Below are positions 1 to 9,226 of a DNA stretch of 64,000 nt, piece after piece (the stretch's first letter is position 1; each line of letters begins with the position of its first letter). Source of the DNA: Polyangia bacterium. GTDB lineage: Bacteria; Myxococcota_A; Polyangia; Fen-1088. The stretch lies in NCBI GenBank assembly GCA_036268875.1, contig DATATI010000029.1, positions 1 to 64,000 on the forward strand, given 5' to 3'. The position numbers and the translations under genes were made by a program. The notes below the pieces were generated by a model. It searched no databases, had not been told where the DNA came from, and saw only the letters and a list, made by a program, of their open reading frames with translations.

Positions 1-2083
1 TCAAGGTCGATACCGTATGCGCTTCCTGGAACTCGCTCATATTGATGGTGACGACATTCTGCTCGCCGCCATAGAGCGACTCGGCGAGCGTCAGCGCCGT
101 CTCGGTCTTGCCGACGCCGGACGGCCCGCACAACATGAACACGCCGATCGGCTTGTTCGGGTTGTCGAGGCCGGCGCGCGAGGTCTGGATGCGCTTCACG
201 ATCATCTCGAGGCCGTGGCGCTGGCCGATGACGCGCTGGCTCAGCGTGTCGGCCAGCTTGAGCACGGTCTCGATCTCGTTCTTGACCATGCGGCCGACCG
301 GGATGCCGGTCCAGTCGCCGACGACGGAGGCGACCGCCTGGGCGTCGACACTGGGCAGGATCAGCGGCGTATCGCCCTGCAGCTCGGCAAGCCGTGCCTG
401 CGCCTCATGCAGCTTGGACAGCATGCGCTCGCGCTCGAGACCGGTGAGCGCGCCGGCCGGCGCGGCCTCCGTCTCCGCCGCACGCGTCGCGGCGGCCGCC
501 TTCTCGAGCGCGCTGTTGGTACCTTCGACCGGCTCGGCGGTGCCGCGCAGCTTGGCGCGCATCTCGAGGATGCGGTCGACGAGGCCCTTCTCCTCCTGCC
601 AGCGCGCCTCGAGGCCCTTCAAGCGCTCGTGCTCGGCGGCGAGCTTCTCGTTGGCTTGCGCCTCGCGTTGCGCGGTATCGACGCCGACCGCCTTCTCGCG
701 GCCGATGATCTCAAGCTCGGTGTCGAGCGCGGCGATGCGGCGGCGGCTGTCATCGACCTCGGCCGGCACGGCGTGCTGGCTGATGGCGACGCGGGCGCAG
801 GCGGTGTCGAGCAGGCTCACCGCCTTGTCGGGCAGCTGGCGCGCCGGGATGTAGCGATGCGAGAGCCGCACCGCCGATTCCAGCGCCTCGTCCATGAGCT
901 GGATGCGGTGATATTTCTCCATGGTCGAGGCCATGCCGCGCATCATCAGGATGGCCTTCTCCTCGCTCGGCTCGTCGACCTGGATGACCTGGAAGCGCCG
1001 CGTCAGCGCCGGGTCCTTCTCGAAGTATTTCTTGTACTCGGCCCAGGTCGTGGCGGCGACGGTGCGCAGCGTGCCGCGCGCCAGCGCCGGCTTGAGCAGA
1101 TTGGCGGCATCGCCCGTGCCGGCAGCGCCGCCGGCACCGATCAGCGTATGCGCCTCGTCGATGAACAGGATGACCGGCTTGGGCGAGGACTGCACCTCGT
1201 CGATGACCTGGCGCAGGCGGTTCTCGAACTCGCCTTTCATCGAGGCGCCGGCCTGCAAAAGCCCGACGTCCAGCGCGCGCAATGACACGTCCTTCAGCGG
1301 CGGCGGCACGTCGCCCGAGGCGATGCGCAGCGCGAAGCCTTCCGCCACCGCCGTCTTGCCCACGCCCGCCTCACCGGTGAGGATGGGGTTGTTCTGGCGC
1401 CGGCGCATCAGGATGTCGATGATCTGGCGGATTTCTTCCTCCCGGCCGGCGATGGGATCGATCTCGCCTTTGCGCGCCCGTTCGGTCAGATCGACGGAGA
1501 AGCGACGCAGGCCTTCCTGCTTGCCCATCTCGGCCGGCGGGATCGCCCCGCTGGCCTCGCCCGGCGACGCGCCTGCGCCGCCACCGTCGGACGCCCGCAT
1601 TGAAGTCTCTGGCGATCCGCCGACGATGGAATCGAATTTCTCCACCAGCGCGTCGACCTTGATCTTCTCGAACTCGCGCGACATCGCTGGCAAGGCGTTG
1701 CGCAGGCCGGGTGTCTTCAGGATGCCGACGATCAGGTACCCGCTGCGAACCTGCTTGTCGCCGAACATCAGGCTGCCGTAGACCCAGCCGCGCTCGACCG
1801 CTTCTTCGACGTGCGACGACAGATCGGTGACCGACGAAGCGCCCCGCGGCAGCCGATCCAGCGCCTCGGTCATCTCCTTGGCCAGCCGCGACGGGTCCAG
1901 CTGAAAGTGGCGCACGATGCGATGCAGGTCAGAGTCCTGTTGCTGCAGGATCTGCTGGAACCAGTGCACCAGTTCCACGTACGGGTTCCCGCGCAGCTTG
2001 CAGAACACCGTCGCGCTTTCGATCGCCTTGTAACCGAGGCTGTTCAACTTCCCGAATAACGCCACCCGGCTGATTTCGGACAT
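1..2083 (-). CDS. tssH: T6SS ATPase TssH/ClpV (3' part beyond left edge)
   Basis: AAA+ unfoldase that disassembles the contracted TssB/TssC sheath so that its subunits can be reused. The visible 694 residues hold a Clp-N type domain (about 10-150), a first AAA module with Walker A GEAGVGKT at 237-244 and Walker B ILFIDEAH near 300, a Glu/Arg-rich middle segment, and the start of a second AAA module with GPSGVGKT near 652. The C-terminus is off the window. It starts with ATG at 2083, 53 bp after tssG, and is the last visible gene of a tss operon. A Ser/Gly/Pro-rich linker (about 155-185) between the N-domain and AAA1 fits ClpV rather than housekeeping ClpB. General ClpB is the alternative, but the context makes TssH nearly certain. 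Confidence 0.95.
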   Translation of the reverse strand, partial: MSEISRVALFGKLNSLGYKAIESATVFCKLRGNPYVELVHWFQQILQQQDSDLHRIVRHFQLDPSRLAKEMTEALDRLPRGASSVTDLSSHVEEAVERGWVYGSLMFGDKQVRSGYLIVGILKTPGLRNALPAMSREFEKIKVDALVEKFDSIVGGSPETSMRASDGGGAGASPGEASGAIPPAEMGKQEGLRRFSVDLTERARKGEIDPIAGREEEIRQIIDILMRRRQNNPILTGEAGVGKTAVAEGFALRIASGDVPPPLKDVSLRALDVGLLQAGASMKGEFENRLRQVIDEVQSSPKPVILFIDEAHTLIGAGGAAGTGDAANLLKPALARGTLRTVAATTWAEYKKYFEKDPALTRRFQVIQVDEPSEEKAILMMRGMASTMEKYHRIQLMDEALESAVRLSHRYIPARQLPDKAVSLLDTACARVAISQHAVPAEVDDSRRRIAALDTELEIIGREKAVGVDTAQREAQANEKLAAEHERLKGLEARWQEEKGLVDRILEMRAKLRGTAEPVEGTNSALEKAAAATRAAETEAAPAGALTGLERERMLSKLHEAQARLAELQGDTPLILPSVDAQAVASVVGDWTGIPVGRMVKNEIETVLKLADTLSQRVIGQRHGLEMIVKRIQTSRAGLDNPNKPIGVFMLCGPSGVGKTETALTLAESLYGGEQNVVTINMSEFQEAHTVSTL

Positions 2084-2136
2084 GTGCTTTCTCCTGTTTG
2101 ATAGGGCGATCGTTGTCGCGTCTTATGGCTGCGCCT

Positions 2137-3288
2137 TCAGGCTGCGTCTGGAATCTCCGCCTGGGGATCCAGTATCAGATCTTCACGCCGATTACCGCTG
2201 CGGCCGGGCCGCCCCGCCCAGCTGGTCCAGGCCAGGCGCGACCGTCCCAGGTGCCAGGGCTCGTCGACCCGGTCGTGCAGGATGAGCTTCAGGTCCCAGC
2301 GCAGCTGGTCGCCTGTGTAACTGCGCACCATGGCGTTGAGCCGTTTCAGGCTGGCCCCGCCCGGCAGCATCCGTTGGAACTGATCGCGGTCCAGCGGGCC
2401 CAGCACCACGCGGAACTTGTGTTGCGCGGCGAAGGTGTACGCGCCCAGCGGCGTGGACACGCCCAAAAGGCCGACGGTCCCTGGAACGCCCAGACGCCAG
2501 CGATGCGACAGCGGCAACTCCAGCCAGTCGCCGACGAACTGCTGAATGCGGGTGGGCATCTGGAAGAACTCGCCGATCATTCCGCCGAGACCGTCGGCGT
2601 GTTTGGTCTGATTGGACAGCGTGGCGGCGTAAAAAAGTTTGGCCGTGTCGGGCATGGCGTCCATGCCGCGAAACGACGCCAGGCCCAGGCCCGCCATCGC
2701 CCCGACGTAGGTGAAGAAACGGTTGGTCTCGGGCAGATCCTGGCCCACTGTCGGCTCGCCGGTGGCCCAGGCGCGATAGAACAACATCAGCATGCGGTGG
2801 TGAAACACGTCCAGGAAGCGACCCATGGTGGTGTCGCCGGCGTTGTTGTTTCGGTCGCGCACGTACTCGGTCAGGTGCAGCGGCAACGGACCGTTCGGGC
2901 CCAGCAAGCCAAAGAAGTTCACCGCCAGCCGCGGCGGCCGCCCGTCTTTGCCGGCACGCAGAGCCGCCAGCGTGGCCGGGGGGAAGGCCAGCGACGCTTC
3001 CTGCCCCAGGCGGATCGGCTCGTCCGCCGGGCGCAGGGCGGCGCCGAAGCGAGGGCGATCGGGGCGATCCCGGTGCAGGGCTTCCATCCGGCGTAGCACC
3101 TGGAAAAAGTCGAACTGGTGCGGCGCCCGCGCCAGCAGATCCAGAATCTGCGCGAACGACCGGGCCCGCTCCGGCGGCAGCGGCGCGCGCGCTACCGGAG
3201 GCGACGGGCCCGACGTTGCCGCCGCTTGCCCCGACGCCGCCGCCGGCCCGCCTAAAGGATTTGGCGGAGACCCAATCTCGCCGGCCAT
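2137..3288 (-). CDS. tssG: T6SS baseplate protein TssG
   Basis: TssG (VasB/ImpH/VCA0111 family) is a baseplate wedge subunit that works with TssF, TssE and TssK. The 383-residue product has an Ala/Pro-rich N-terminus, then the family core beginning FAQILDLLARAPHQFDFFQ, with FFGLLGPNGPLPLHLTEYV in the middle and a C-terminal region ending in a basic, low-complexity tail. The frame stays open far upstream inside tssF, but the ATG at 3288 is chosen because the family core starts soon after and because it gives a 37-bp overlap with the tssF 3' end, typical of tssF-tssG coupling. Length is normal for the family. Confidence 0.95.
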   Translation of the reverse strand: MAGEIGSPPNPLGGPAAASGQAAATSGPSPPVARAPLPPERARSFAQILDLLARAPHQFDFFQVLRRMEALHRDRPDRPRFGAALRPADEPIRLGQEASLAFPPATLAALRAGKDGRPPRLAVNFFGLLGPNGPLPLHLTEYVRDRNNNAGDTTMGRFLDVFHHRMLMLFYRAWATGEPTVGQDLPETNRFFTYVGAMAGLGLASFRGMDAMPDTAKLFYAATLSNQTKHADGLGGMIGEFFQMPTRIQQFVGDWLELPLSHRWRLGVPGTVGLLGVSTPLGAYTFAAQHKFRVVLGPLDRDQFQRMLPGGASLKRLNAMVRSYTGDQLRWDLKLILHDRVDEPWHLGRSRLAWTSWAGRPGRSGNRREDLILDPQAEIPDAA

Positions 3289-5129
3289 CGCATGATCTCG
3301 CCACGCTGTACGGTGCGCAGCACGGTCTCGGTGAATGAGTTGATCGACACGTACTTGGCGAAGAACCGTTCCAGTACCGCGCCCATAACAAATACGCCGC
3401 TGCCTTCGAACGACCCTTCGTCGCACAGCAGACCAATCTCCAGGCCGCGCCCGAACGTCGTCGGTCCCGGCACCGGCAAAGCGCGGGTGATGCCCGTGCA
3501 AGACGTGGCGCGTATGCCTTCGATCTGCTTGCGGGCGGTGGGGTCGGTGAGGTCGCCGTACAGCGACAGCATCTCGCGCAGCGCCGATGCTTTTTCGCCC
3601 GCGCCCGAACCGGTGTCGACCAGCGACAGATAATTCAGCGATAGGTGACTGATGAGACGCCAGCTGGTGTCGCCCAGCGCGTGCGATGCGCGCGGCGGCG
3701 TCGGCCCAGAAACGCAACGAATCGCCTCCACCGGCGCGCCTGATTCCAGCGTGAAGTCAGTGCGGCCCTGGCCGATGGTCATGTGCAACGGCAGGTCGCG
3801 GTTGGTGCACACGGTCTCGACCGCCAGCTGCCGGAGGCTTGACCGATAAGGCCCCTCGTCGGGATCGACCAGCGACAGGAAAACCTCCGACCCGACGTAG
3901 CTGGACCGCGCGCCCTGGCCACGCTGCCGCGTCGACAGCATGCGTCCCTGGCGCGACACCGTGTAATACGCCGGCACCTCGTCGGCCGCCGATTGATCGT
4001 TCCAGGCAAAAAACGGATGGAACTGCTGCTTGACGTCCGAGCTGGCGCCGTAGCCCACCACTTCCTTCACCCCGTAGATCTCGAAATCCATAGGCCGCGT
4101 GCGATCGGGGACCACATGGTACTCGGTGGTCGCCTCGGTCAGGTGGATGCGATCGGCGCGGCGCGGGAACAAGTTCACCGCCGGCGTGCAGTAAAGCGCC
4201 AGGTTGTCGGCGCTGACCGTACCGTCCAGCGTGCGCTCGTGCGTGTCAGTGACCACCAGGATCTCGATCTCCTGGGCGTTGCAACGGCGCACCGCCGGTG
4301 CAAGACCGTTGACGCTGACGAAGAGAAAGCGCGCCGGGAAAGCAAAGTACTCCTGCAACAGGCGATAGCCTTGAAAGGACCGCGGTCCGTACGGCAGCAA
4401 CGCCTGCTGGTCTTCGAACCCCACCGCCGCCGTCGGCGCCTCCGTCACCACATGCCGCCAGGGCACGGGCCGGGTGGTCGGGCGGGCGATCACCGCCAGC
4501 GTGCGCCCCACGATCTGTTCGTAAAGCCGGGTCGGCAGCTCGTCGCTGCCGCGCAAGAAAAACGTCAGGTCGTTGAGCGCCATCTCGGACAGGTTCATCC
4601 CCGCCGTCGAGCGCAGCTTGAGGCGCAGCGCCGCCCGCGCCCGCCGCGGCAGCTCGACGTCGCCCAGATCACCGACGTAGCCGGTGTACTCGGCGTGCAC
4701 CAGCTCCAGCGGCCACAGCGTCACGTCGTGCGCGGTCCGGTATTCGCACGACGTCTGATCACCACGCCCAAGCATGCTGCGCATCGACGTCCCGCGCGGC
4801 ACCTGATAGCCGAGGGCCAGTGCGCCCTCGCCCTGGTTGGGGAACATCTGCACCGTGGCCATCGACGGCGTCGGCGCCAGATAGTGGGGATAGATGATCT
4901 CCAGCAGGTGCTGCGAAAACCGGGGAAATTCCGCGTCGATTTTCAGGTGCACGCGGGCCGCCATGAAGGCGAACCCTTCCAGCAACCGCTCGACGTACGG
5001 GTCGGAGCATTCGAAGGTCTCGAGGCCCAGGCGCCCGGCCACCTTGGGAAACTCGCGGGCGAACTCGGCGCCCATCTCGCGCACGTATTGCAGCTCGCGG
5101 TTGTAGTACTGCAGAAGACGCGGATCCAT
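3252..5129 (-). CDS. tssF: T6SS baseplate protein TssF
   Basis: TssF (VasA/ImpG) is the largest baseplate wedge protein and contacts TssG, TssK and TssE at the cytoplasmic face of the membrane complex. The 625-residue protein opens with the family signature MDPRLLQYYNRELQYVREMG, followed by FAREFPKVAGRLGLE and a segment on the pattern FSQHLLEIIYPHYLAPTPSM, all hallmarks of TssF. The length is normal. The ATG at 5129 overlaps the last base of tssE, and the 3' end overlaps tssG by 37 bp, so the three baseplate genes appear translationally coupled. Confidence 0.97.
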   Translation of the reverse strand: MDPRLLQYYNRELQYVREMGAEFAREFPKVAGRLGLETFECSDPYVERLLEGFAFMAARVHLKIDAEFPRFSQHLLEIIYPHYLAPTPSMATVQMFPNQGEGALALGYQVPRGTSMRSMLGRGDQTSCEYRTAHDVTLWPLELVHAEYTGYVGDLGDVELPRRARAALRLKLRSTAGMNLSEMALNDLTFFLRGSDELPTRLYEQIVGRTLAVIARPTTRPVPWRHVVTEAPTAAVGFEDQQALLPYGPRSFQGYRLLQEYFAFPARFLFVSVNGLAPAVRRCNAQEIEILVVTDTHERTLDGTVSADNLALYCTPAVNLFPRRADRIHLTEATTEYHVVPDRTRPMDFEIYGVKEVVGYGASSDVKQQFHPFFAWNDQSAADEVPAYYTVSRQGRMLSTRQRGQGARSSYVGSEVFLSLVDPDEGPYRSSLRQLAVETVCTNRDLPLHMTIGQGRTDFTLESGAPVEAIRCVSGPTPPRASHALGDTSWRLISHLSLNYLSLVDTGSGAGEKASALREMLSLYGDLTDPTARKQIEGIRATSCTGITRALPVPGPTTFGRGLEIGLLCDEGSFEGSGVFVMGAVLERFFAKYVSINSFTETVLRTVQRGEIMRWPARLGLRQIL

Positions 5130-5641
5130 CAGCGTCCCGCGCTGCCCAGGTCGGACACGTTCACGCCGCCGTTCTCAAGGTCGATCTCGGTGCGCAAAAA
5201 CAGCCGCAGCGGCAGGGGCTGCGCCCACAGCTCGGCCTCGATGTCGAAGCACATGGCGTTGTGGTTCATCTTCTGTTCGTCGTTGAGCAGGACGATCTTC
5301 ACCGTGTTCTTCAAGAGGCGCGGCTCGAAATCAAAGATCACCTTCGACAACAAACGCTCGAGGGCCCGCAGATCCACGCTGGACGCCGTGTGCCCGGCCA
5401 GATCGGGCATCCCGAAGTTCACCACCGACTGCGCCACCTCCGGGTAGTCGCTGAGGTTTTGCAAGCTGGCCAGGTTCGTGGTGTTCAGCAGCCAGGTGAG
5501 GTCGCGCCGCACGCACTCGCGCAACCGCGCCGGTGACAACACCCGTTTGTCTCTCGACTCTTGCCGCGCCTCCGGCTCCTCGTCGGTCAACCGATCGAGC
5601 AGCGACGGCTGCAGCCGCTCTTTCTGGGTTAGTTCCGCCAA
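5129..5641 (-). CDS. tssE: T6SS baseplate protein TssE (gp25-like)
   Basis: TssE is the phage T4 gp25-like baseplate protein that seeds sheath polymerisation. The 170-residue product has the expected pattern: an N-terminal LQPSLLDRLTDEEP, a central VRRDLTWLLNTTNLASLQ, and the gp25 core around SVVNFGMPDLAGHT, where the usual 'YG(L/M)PD' motif appears as FGMPD. The length is normal for the family. It lies 18 bp after tagJ and its stop overlaps the tssF start by one base. The C-terminal part (about 100-165) carries the conserved beta-strand region PLRLFLRTEIDLENGGV. Confidence 0.95.
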   Translation of the reverse strand: MAELTQKERLQPSLLDRLTDEEPEARQESRDKRVLSPARLRECVRRDLTWLLNTTNLASLQNLSDYPEVAQSVVNFGMPDLAGHTASSVDLRALERLLSKVIFDFEPRLLKNTVKIVLLNDEQKMNHNAMCFDIEAELWAQPLPLRLFLRTEIDLENGGVNVSDLGSAGR

Positions 5642-5659
5642 AAGCGCTCGCTCCGCTCG

Positions 5660-6502
5660 CTAGGCGGGCGACTCCGCTCGTTCCGCCGACGCCTCGTCCG
5701 CCGCTCCGTCGTCGACGACGTCAAGCTGGATGGTCCGCACGTCCATCAACGGAAACTCGCCCGCGTCGGTGGCCAAGAGCCGCTGGCCGAGACCAAGGTA
5801 CGTCGCGCCCGGCCGCTCGACCCACTCCGTGCTGCGGGCCATCACCGCGCGCGGATCTTTCGACGTTTCGGACCCTGGATAGCGCGTCGGGATGAACGCC
5901 ACCGTCTGGCCGGCGTTGGCGAACGTCAGGCTCGCCGGCGTCCAGGCCACGTCACGCAGGTCGATCGGCTTTTCGATGGTCACCTCGCGCAGCCGCGAAA
6001 ACGGAATCCAGTAGTAACGTCCGTTGACGATCGCCTCCAGCAGCGGGCCCAGGCGCGGATCCGCGTCGGCGATCCAGGCGAACGGCTGGTCGTTGATCTT
6101 GCCTGTTGTGGCAGGCGCGCCCTCGAAGGCCTTCTCGCGCAAAGTGGCCGCCTCGTCGAATTTCTCCTCGGCGGTCAGCTTCAGCGCCTGCACAACCAGC
6201 GCCATCCACTCGGCGGGTTTTCCGAACAGCAGCGGCGTCTTGTGGCCGGCGAACACCTCGCCGCGCAGAACCTCGCACTTCAACGCTTCTTGATACGTCT
6301 TCAGCATGGCCACTGTCGACGGATCAATGTCGGACGCCACTTTCAGCTGGGTCAGCGCGCGGTCCCACTGCCCCATCACCGCCAGGAGCTGGAACAGAAA
6401 AACGCGGAGCTTGCCGTCGGACGGTTGCTTACGCACCCGGGCCTGCAGATCTGCCAGGGCATCGTCAAGACGTCCGGCACGAACACTTTCCTCGGCGGTC
6501 AT
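5660..6502 (-). CDS. tagJ: T6SS accessory protein TagJ/ImpE
   Basis: TagJ (ImpE/SciE; HsiE1 in Pseudomonas aeruginosa) is an accessory protein reported to bind the TssB-type sheath protein and to be linked to ClpV recruitment. The 280-residue product starts MTAEESVRAGRLDDALADL and has TPR-like helices in the first 120 residues, then the ImpE-type C-terminal domain with YYWIPFSRLREVTIEKPIDL. The ATG at 6502 is preferred over an in-frame upstream start because AGGAGA lies about 8 bp before it and the extra upstream residues look non-coding. It sits between hcp and tssE, a usual position. No enzymatic motif is visible. Confidence 0.9.
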   Translation of the reverse strand: MTAEESVRAGRLDDALADLQARVRKQPSDGKLRVFLFQLLAVMGQWDRALTQLKVASDIDPSTVAMLKTYQEALKCEVLRGEVFAGHKTPLLFGKPAEWMALVVQALKLTAEEKFDEAATLREKAFEGAPATTGKINDQPFAWIADADPRLGPLLEAIVNGRYYWIPFSRLREVTIEKPIDLRDVAWTPASLTFANAGQTVAFIPTRYPGSETSKDPRAVMARSTEWVERPGATYLGLGQRLLATDAGEFPLMDVRTIQLDVVDDGAADEASAERAESPA

Positions 6503-6595
6503 GGGTTGGTCTCCTGGCAGGCAGCCACACGGCAAATACCTCGCGCCCGGCGACCCAACGGCCACCAGACGCGAGGCGGTCACCGCGAGCGCGCC

Positions 6596-7084
6596 TTAGG
6601 CGATGCTGTCGGTGTTGGCCGGGATGTTCCAGGTCACCGGGATGGCCGCGCCGCCAGCTCCGGTCGCCGTCTGCGGCGTGTAGATGACCTCGAACTTGCC
6701 GAAGTTCAGGGTGACGTTCTCGGTCAGACGATCCTCGCCGCCGCTGCCGCCGGTGGAGACGTTCGAGATGAGGACGTCCAGCAGCTTGATCTTCAGGTAC
6801 TCGAGCGGGTGCTCACCAGCCTTGCGCACCGTTAGCAGCGCCTGCTTGAAGTGCTTGCCGTTGCAGCACATCTTGATCAGGTTGGGCGAGGAGGTGTCGA
6901 TGTACTTGGTGAACGACAGATCCTGAACGTTCACCTTGCCCGCGCCACCGCCGGGGCCCGCGTGAGTGGTTCCGGACTGGGACATGCCCCAACTCCACGC
7001 CAGAACCTGTATCTCATCCTTGTGCGTCTTATCGACGGACTCACCCTTGATGTCATCAATCTTCATGAACATATCGACGGCCAT
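6596..7084 (-). CDS. hcp: T6SS tube protein Hcp (TssD)
   Basis: Hcp forms stacked hexameric rings that make the inner tube propelled by sheath contraction and can carry small effectors. The 162-residue protein opens with MAVDMFMKIDDIKGESVD and contains IQVLAWSWGMSQSG, the classic Hcp N-terminal beta pattern; the C-terminal half has LNFGKFEVIYTPQ. A Gly-rich loop is present near residues 43-49. An AAGGAGA ribosome site lies 8 bp before the ATG. An internal promoter candidate lies just upstream (7134-7162), which would fit the need for far more Hcp than baseplate protein. Spacing to tagJ is 93 bp. Confidence 0.97.
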   Translation of the reverse strand: MAVDMFMKIDDIKGESVDKTHKDEIQVLAWSWGMSQSGTTHAGPGGGAGKVNVQDLSFTKYIDTSSPNLIKMCCNGKHFKQALLTVRKAGEHPLEYLKIKLLDVLISNVSTGGSGGEDRLTENVTLNFGKFEVIYTPQTATGAGGAAIPVTWNIPANTDSIA

Positions 7085-7133
7085 GAACAGTCTCCTTGTC
7101 TTCGGACGTTGGGATCGCCCCTACCCTGCAGCG

Positions 7134-7162
7134 ACCATATTTTTACACTCGCGTAAGCTCAA
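7134..7162 (-). promoter_or_regulatory. Possible internal promoter upstream of hcp
   Basis: On the minus strand a TTGAGC -35-like box (7157-7162) and a TATGGT -10-like box (7134-7139) are 17 bp apart, in an unusually A/T-rich stretch directly after the tssC stop and 50 bp before the hcp start. Matches are partial (4 of 6 at each box). Extra transcription of hcp relative to the rest of the operon is biologically sensible but not shown by sequence alone. Confidence 0.35.
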
Positions 7163-7163
7163 A

Positions 7164-8654
7164 CTACTTTTTCGCTGATGGCAGCACCGACGTCAGGCGC
7201 AGCGACACGGTCAGCCCTTCCAGCTGGTAGTGCGGACGAAGGAAGAACTTCGAGGTGTAATACCCCGGGTTCCCTTCGACCGACTCGACAACCACCTCGG
7301 CGGCAGCCAGGGGCTTGCGCGCCTTGACGTCCTCGCTGGAGTGCTGGGGATCGCCGTCCACGTACTGCAGGATCCAGCTCTGCAGCCAGTTCTGCATGTC
7401 ATCGCGTTCCTTGAACGATCCGATCTTGTCGCGAACGATGCACTTGAGATAGTGCGCGAAGCGGCAGGTCGCGAACAGATACGGCAACCGTGCGGCCAGG
7501 TTGGCGTTGGCGGTGGCGTCGGGGTCGTCGTATGTCCCCGGTTTTTGCAGCGACTGCGCGCCGATGAACGCGGCGAAATCCGAGTTCTTCTTGTGAATGA
7601 GCGGCATGAAGCCGTTCTTGGCCAGCTCGGCCTCGCGGCGATCGCTGATGGCGATCTCCGTCGGGCACTTCATGTCCACACCGCCGTCGTCGGTGGGGAA
7701 GGTATGGGTGGGCAATCCCTCGACCGAGCCGCCTGATTCGATGCCGCGGATGCGCGAGCACCAACCGTAGATCTTGAACGACCGGTTGATGTTCACCGCC
7801 ATGGCGTAGGCCGCGTTGGCCCAGGTGAACTTGCTGCTGTCGGCGGCGGCCGTGTCCTCTTCGAAGTCGAACTCCTCGACCGGGTTGGTCTTGGCGCCAT
7901 AGGGGCGCCGGGCCAGAAAGCGCGGCATGGTCAGGCCGAGATAGCGAGCGTCGTCCGACTCGCGCAGCGACCGCCAACCGGCGTACTCCGGTGTGCTGAA
8001 GATCTTGGTCAGGTCGCGCGGGTTGGAAAGCTCGCTCCAAGATTCCATCTGGAACAAGCCCGGCGCGGTGCCCGAGATGAACGGCGCGTGGATGGCCGCC
8101 GCGATCTTCGACACCTCGCCCAGGAGCTCGACGTCGGGCGCGTTGTGGTCGAAGTAGTAATCGCCCACCAAGCATCCGTAGGGCTCGCCACCCAGCTGGC
8201 CGAACTCTTCTTCATAGAGGCGCTTGAACACCGGGCTTTGATCCCAGGCCGCGCCCTTGAACTTGCGCAGGGTCTTGTGCAGCTCTTTCTTCGAGATGTT
8301 CATGACCCGGATCTTCAGCATTTCATCGGTCTCGGTGTTGTTCACCAAGTGATGCAGGCCACGCCAGGCGCTTTCCAGTTGCTGAAAGTCCGGGTGATGG
8401 ACGATGGCGTTGATCTGCTGGCTCATCTTCTTGTCGATCTCGGCGATCATGGCGTTGATCGACTCGACGACGTCAGAACCGATGACGGTGGTCTTTTCCA
8501 GCGCTTGCTGGGCCAGGGTGCGAACGGCCGATTCAACTTCTTCGCGCGCCCGATCCGACTGTGGCTTGAACTGCTTTTGCAGCAGCGAGGCAAACTCGCT
8601 GGTCTCGCCGGTGGCGCCGGCGGCGGCTTCTTTGCTTTGCTCTAGCTCGGCCAT
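7164..8654 (-). CDS. tssC: T6SS sheath large subunit TssC (VipB)
   Basis: TssC pairs with TssB to build the contractile sheath around the Hcp tube. The 496-residue product matches the family throughout: an N-terminal helical region rich in Glu/Lys, the core LESAWRGLHHLV, the conserved GGEPYGCLVGDYYFDH, the stretch YLGLTMPRFLARRPYG, the sequence SRIRGIESGGSVEGLPTHTF, and a C-terminal LRPHYQLEGLTVSLRL that forms the interlocking sheath strand. The length is normal. It starts directly after tssB (two intervening bases) and is followed by a 79-bp gap holding a possible hcp promoter. Confidence 0.97.
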   Translation of the reverse strand: MAELEQSKEAAAGATGETSEFASLLQKQFKPQSDRAREEVESAVRTLAQQALEKTTVIGSDVVESINAMIAEIDKKMSQQINAIVHHPDFQQLESAWRGLHHLVNNTETDEMLKIRVMNISKKELHKTLRKFKGAAWDQSPVFKRLYEEEFGQLGGEPYGCLVGDYYFDHNAPDVELLGEVSKIAAAIHAPFISGTAPGLFQMESWSELSNPRDLTKIFSTPEYAGWRSLRESDDARYLGLTMPRFLARRPYGAKTNPVEEFDFEEDTAAADSSKFTWANAAYAMAVNINRSFKIYGWCSRIRGIESGGSVEGLPTHTFPTDDGGVDMKCPTEIAISDRREAELAKNGFMPLIHKKNSDFAAFIGAQSLQKPGTYDDPDATANANLAARLPYLFATCRFAHYLKCIVRDKIGSFKERDDMQNWLQSWILQYVDGDPQHSSEDVKARKPLAAAEVVVESVEGNPGYYTSKFFLRPHYQLEGLTVSLRLTSVLPSAKK

Positions 8655-8656
8655 GA

Positions 8657-9187
8657 CTACTTGCCGTCCTTATCGGCGGGGGCGTCGCCGGGTTGCTCAG
8701 GTTTCGGCGCCGAGGCCAAAGTTTTTAGCAGGGTCGGATCGCGCATGACCTTGCCGATGAGCTCCTCGGCCCCACTCTTGCCATCCATATAAGTGACCAG
8801 GTTGGTCAGTTGCTGACGCGCTTCCAAAAGTTGGTTCAACGCCCCCACCTTCCGCGCCACCGCGGCCGGGGAGAAGTCGTCCATATTTTCAAACGTGATA
8901 TCCAGGTTCAAATTCCCCTCGCCGGTCAGCGTGTTGGGGACCTGGAAAGCCACCCGCGGCTTCATCGCCTTCAGCCGCTCGTCGAAGTTATCCACCGAAA
9001 TTTCCAAGAATTTTCGGTCAGTGACGGCCGGCAAGGCCTCGGCGGGTTTTCCCGACAAGTCGGACATCACGCCCATGACGAACGGCAGCTGGACCTTCTT
9101 CTGTGCGCCGTAAAGCTCGACGTCATATTCGATCTGAACCCGGGGTGCTCTGTTTCGCGCAATGAATTTTTGGCTGCTGCTGCTCAT
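8657..9187 (-). CDS. tssB: T6SS sheath small subunit TssB (VipA)
   Basis: TssB forms the sheath heterodimer with TssC. The 176-residue product contains the family signature VQLPFVMGVMSDLSGKP near the start, then FDERLKAMKPRVAFQVPNT and a segment on the pattern DITFENMDDFSPAAVARKVG, followed by the ClpV-interacting helical C-terminal region and a Pro/Asp/Lys-rich tail. An AGGAGG sequence lies about 11 bp before the ATG, with AGGTGG closer. It is separated from tssA by 39 bp and runs directly into tssC. Confidence 0.97.
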   Translation of the reverse strand: MSSSSQKFIARNRAPRVQIEYDVELYGAQKKVQLPFVMGVMSDLSGKPAEALPAVTDRKFLEISVDNFDERLKAMKPRVAFQVPNTLTGEGNLNLDITFENMDDFSPAAVARKVGALNQLLEARQQLTNLVTYMDGKSGAEELIGKVMRDPTLLKTLASAPKPEQPGDAPADKDGK

Positions 9188-9226
9188 GTGACCACCTGCC
9201 TCCTGTGAATGAGAACGCCGAGTTCG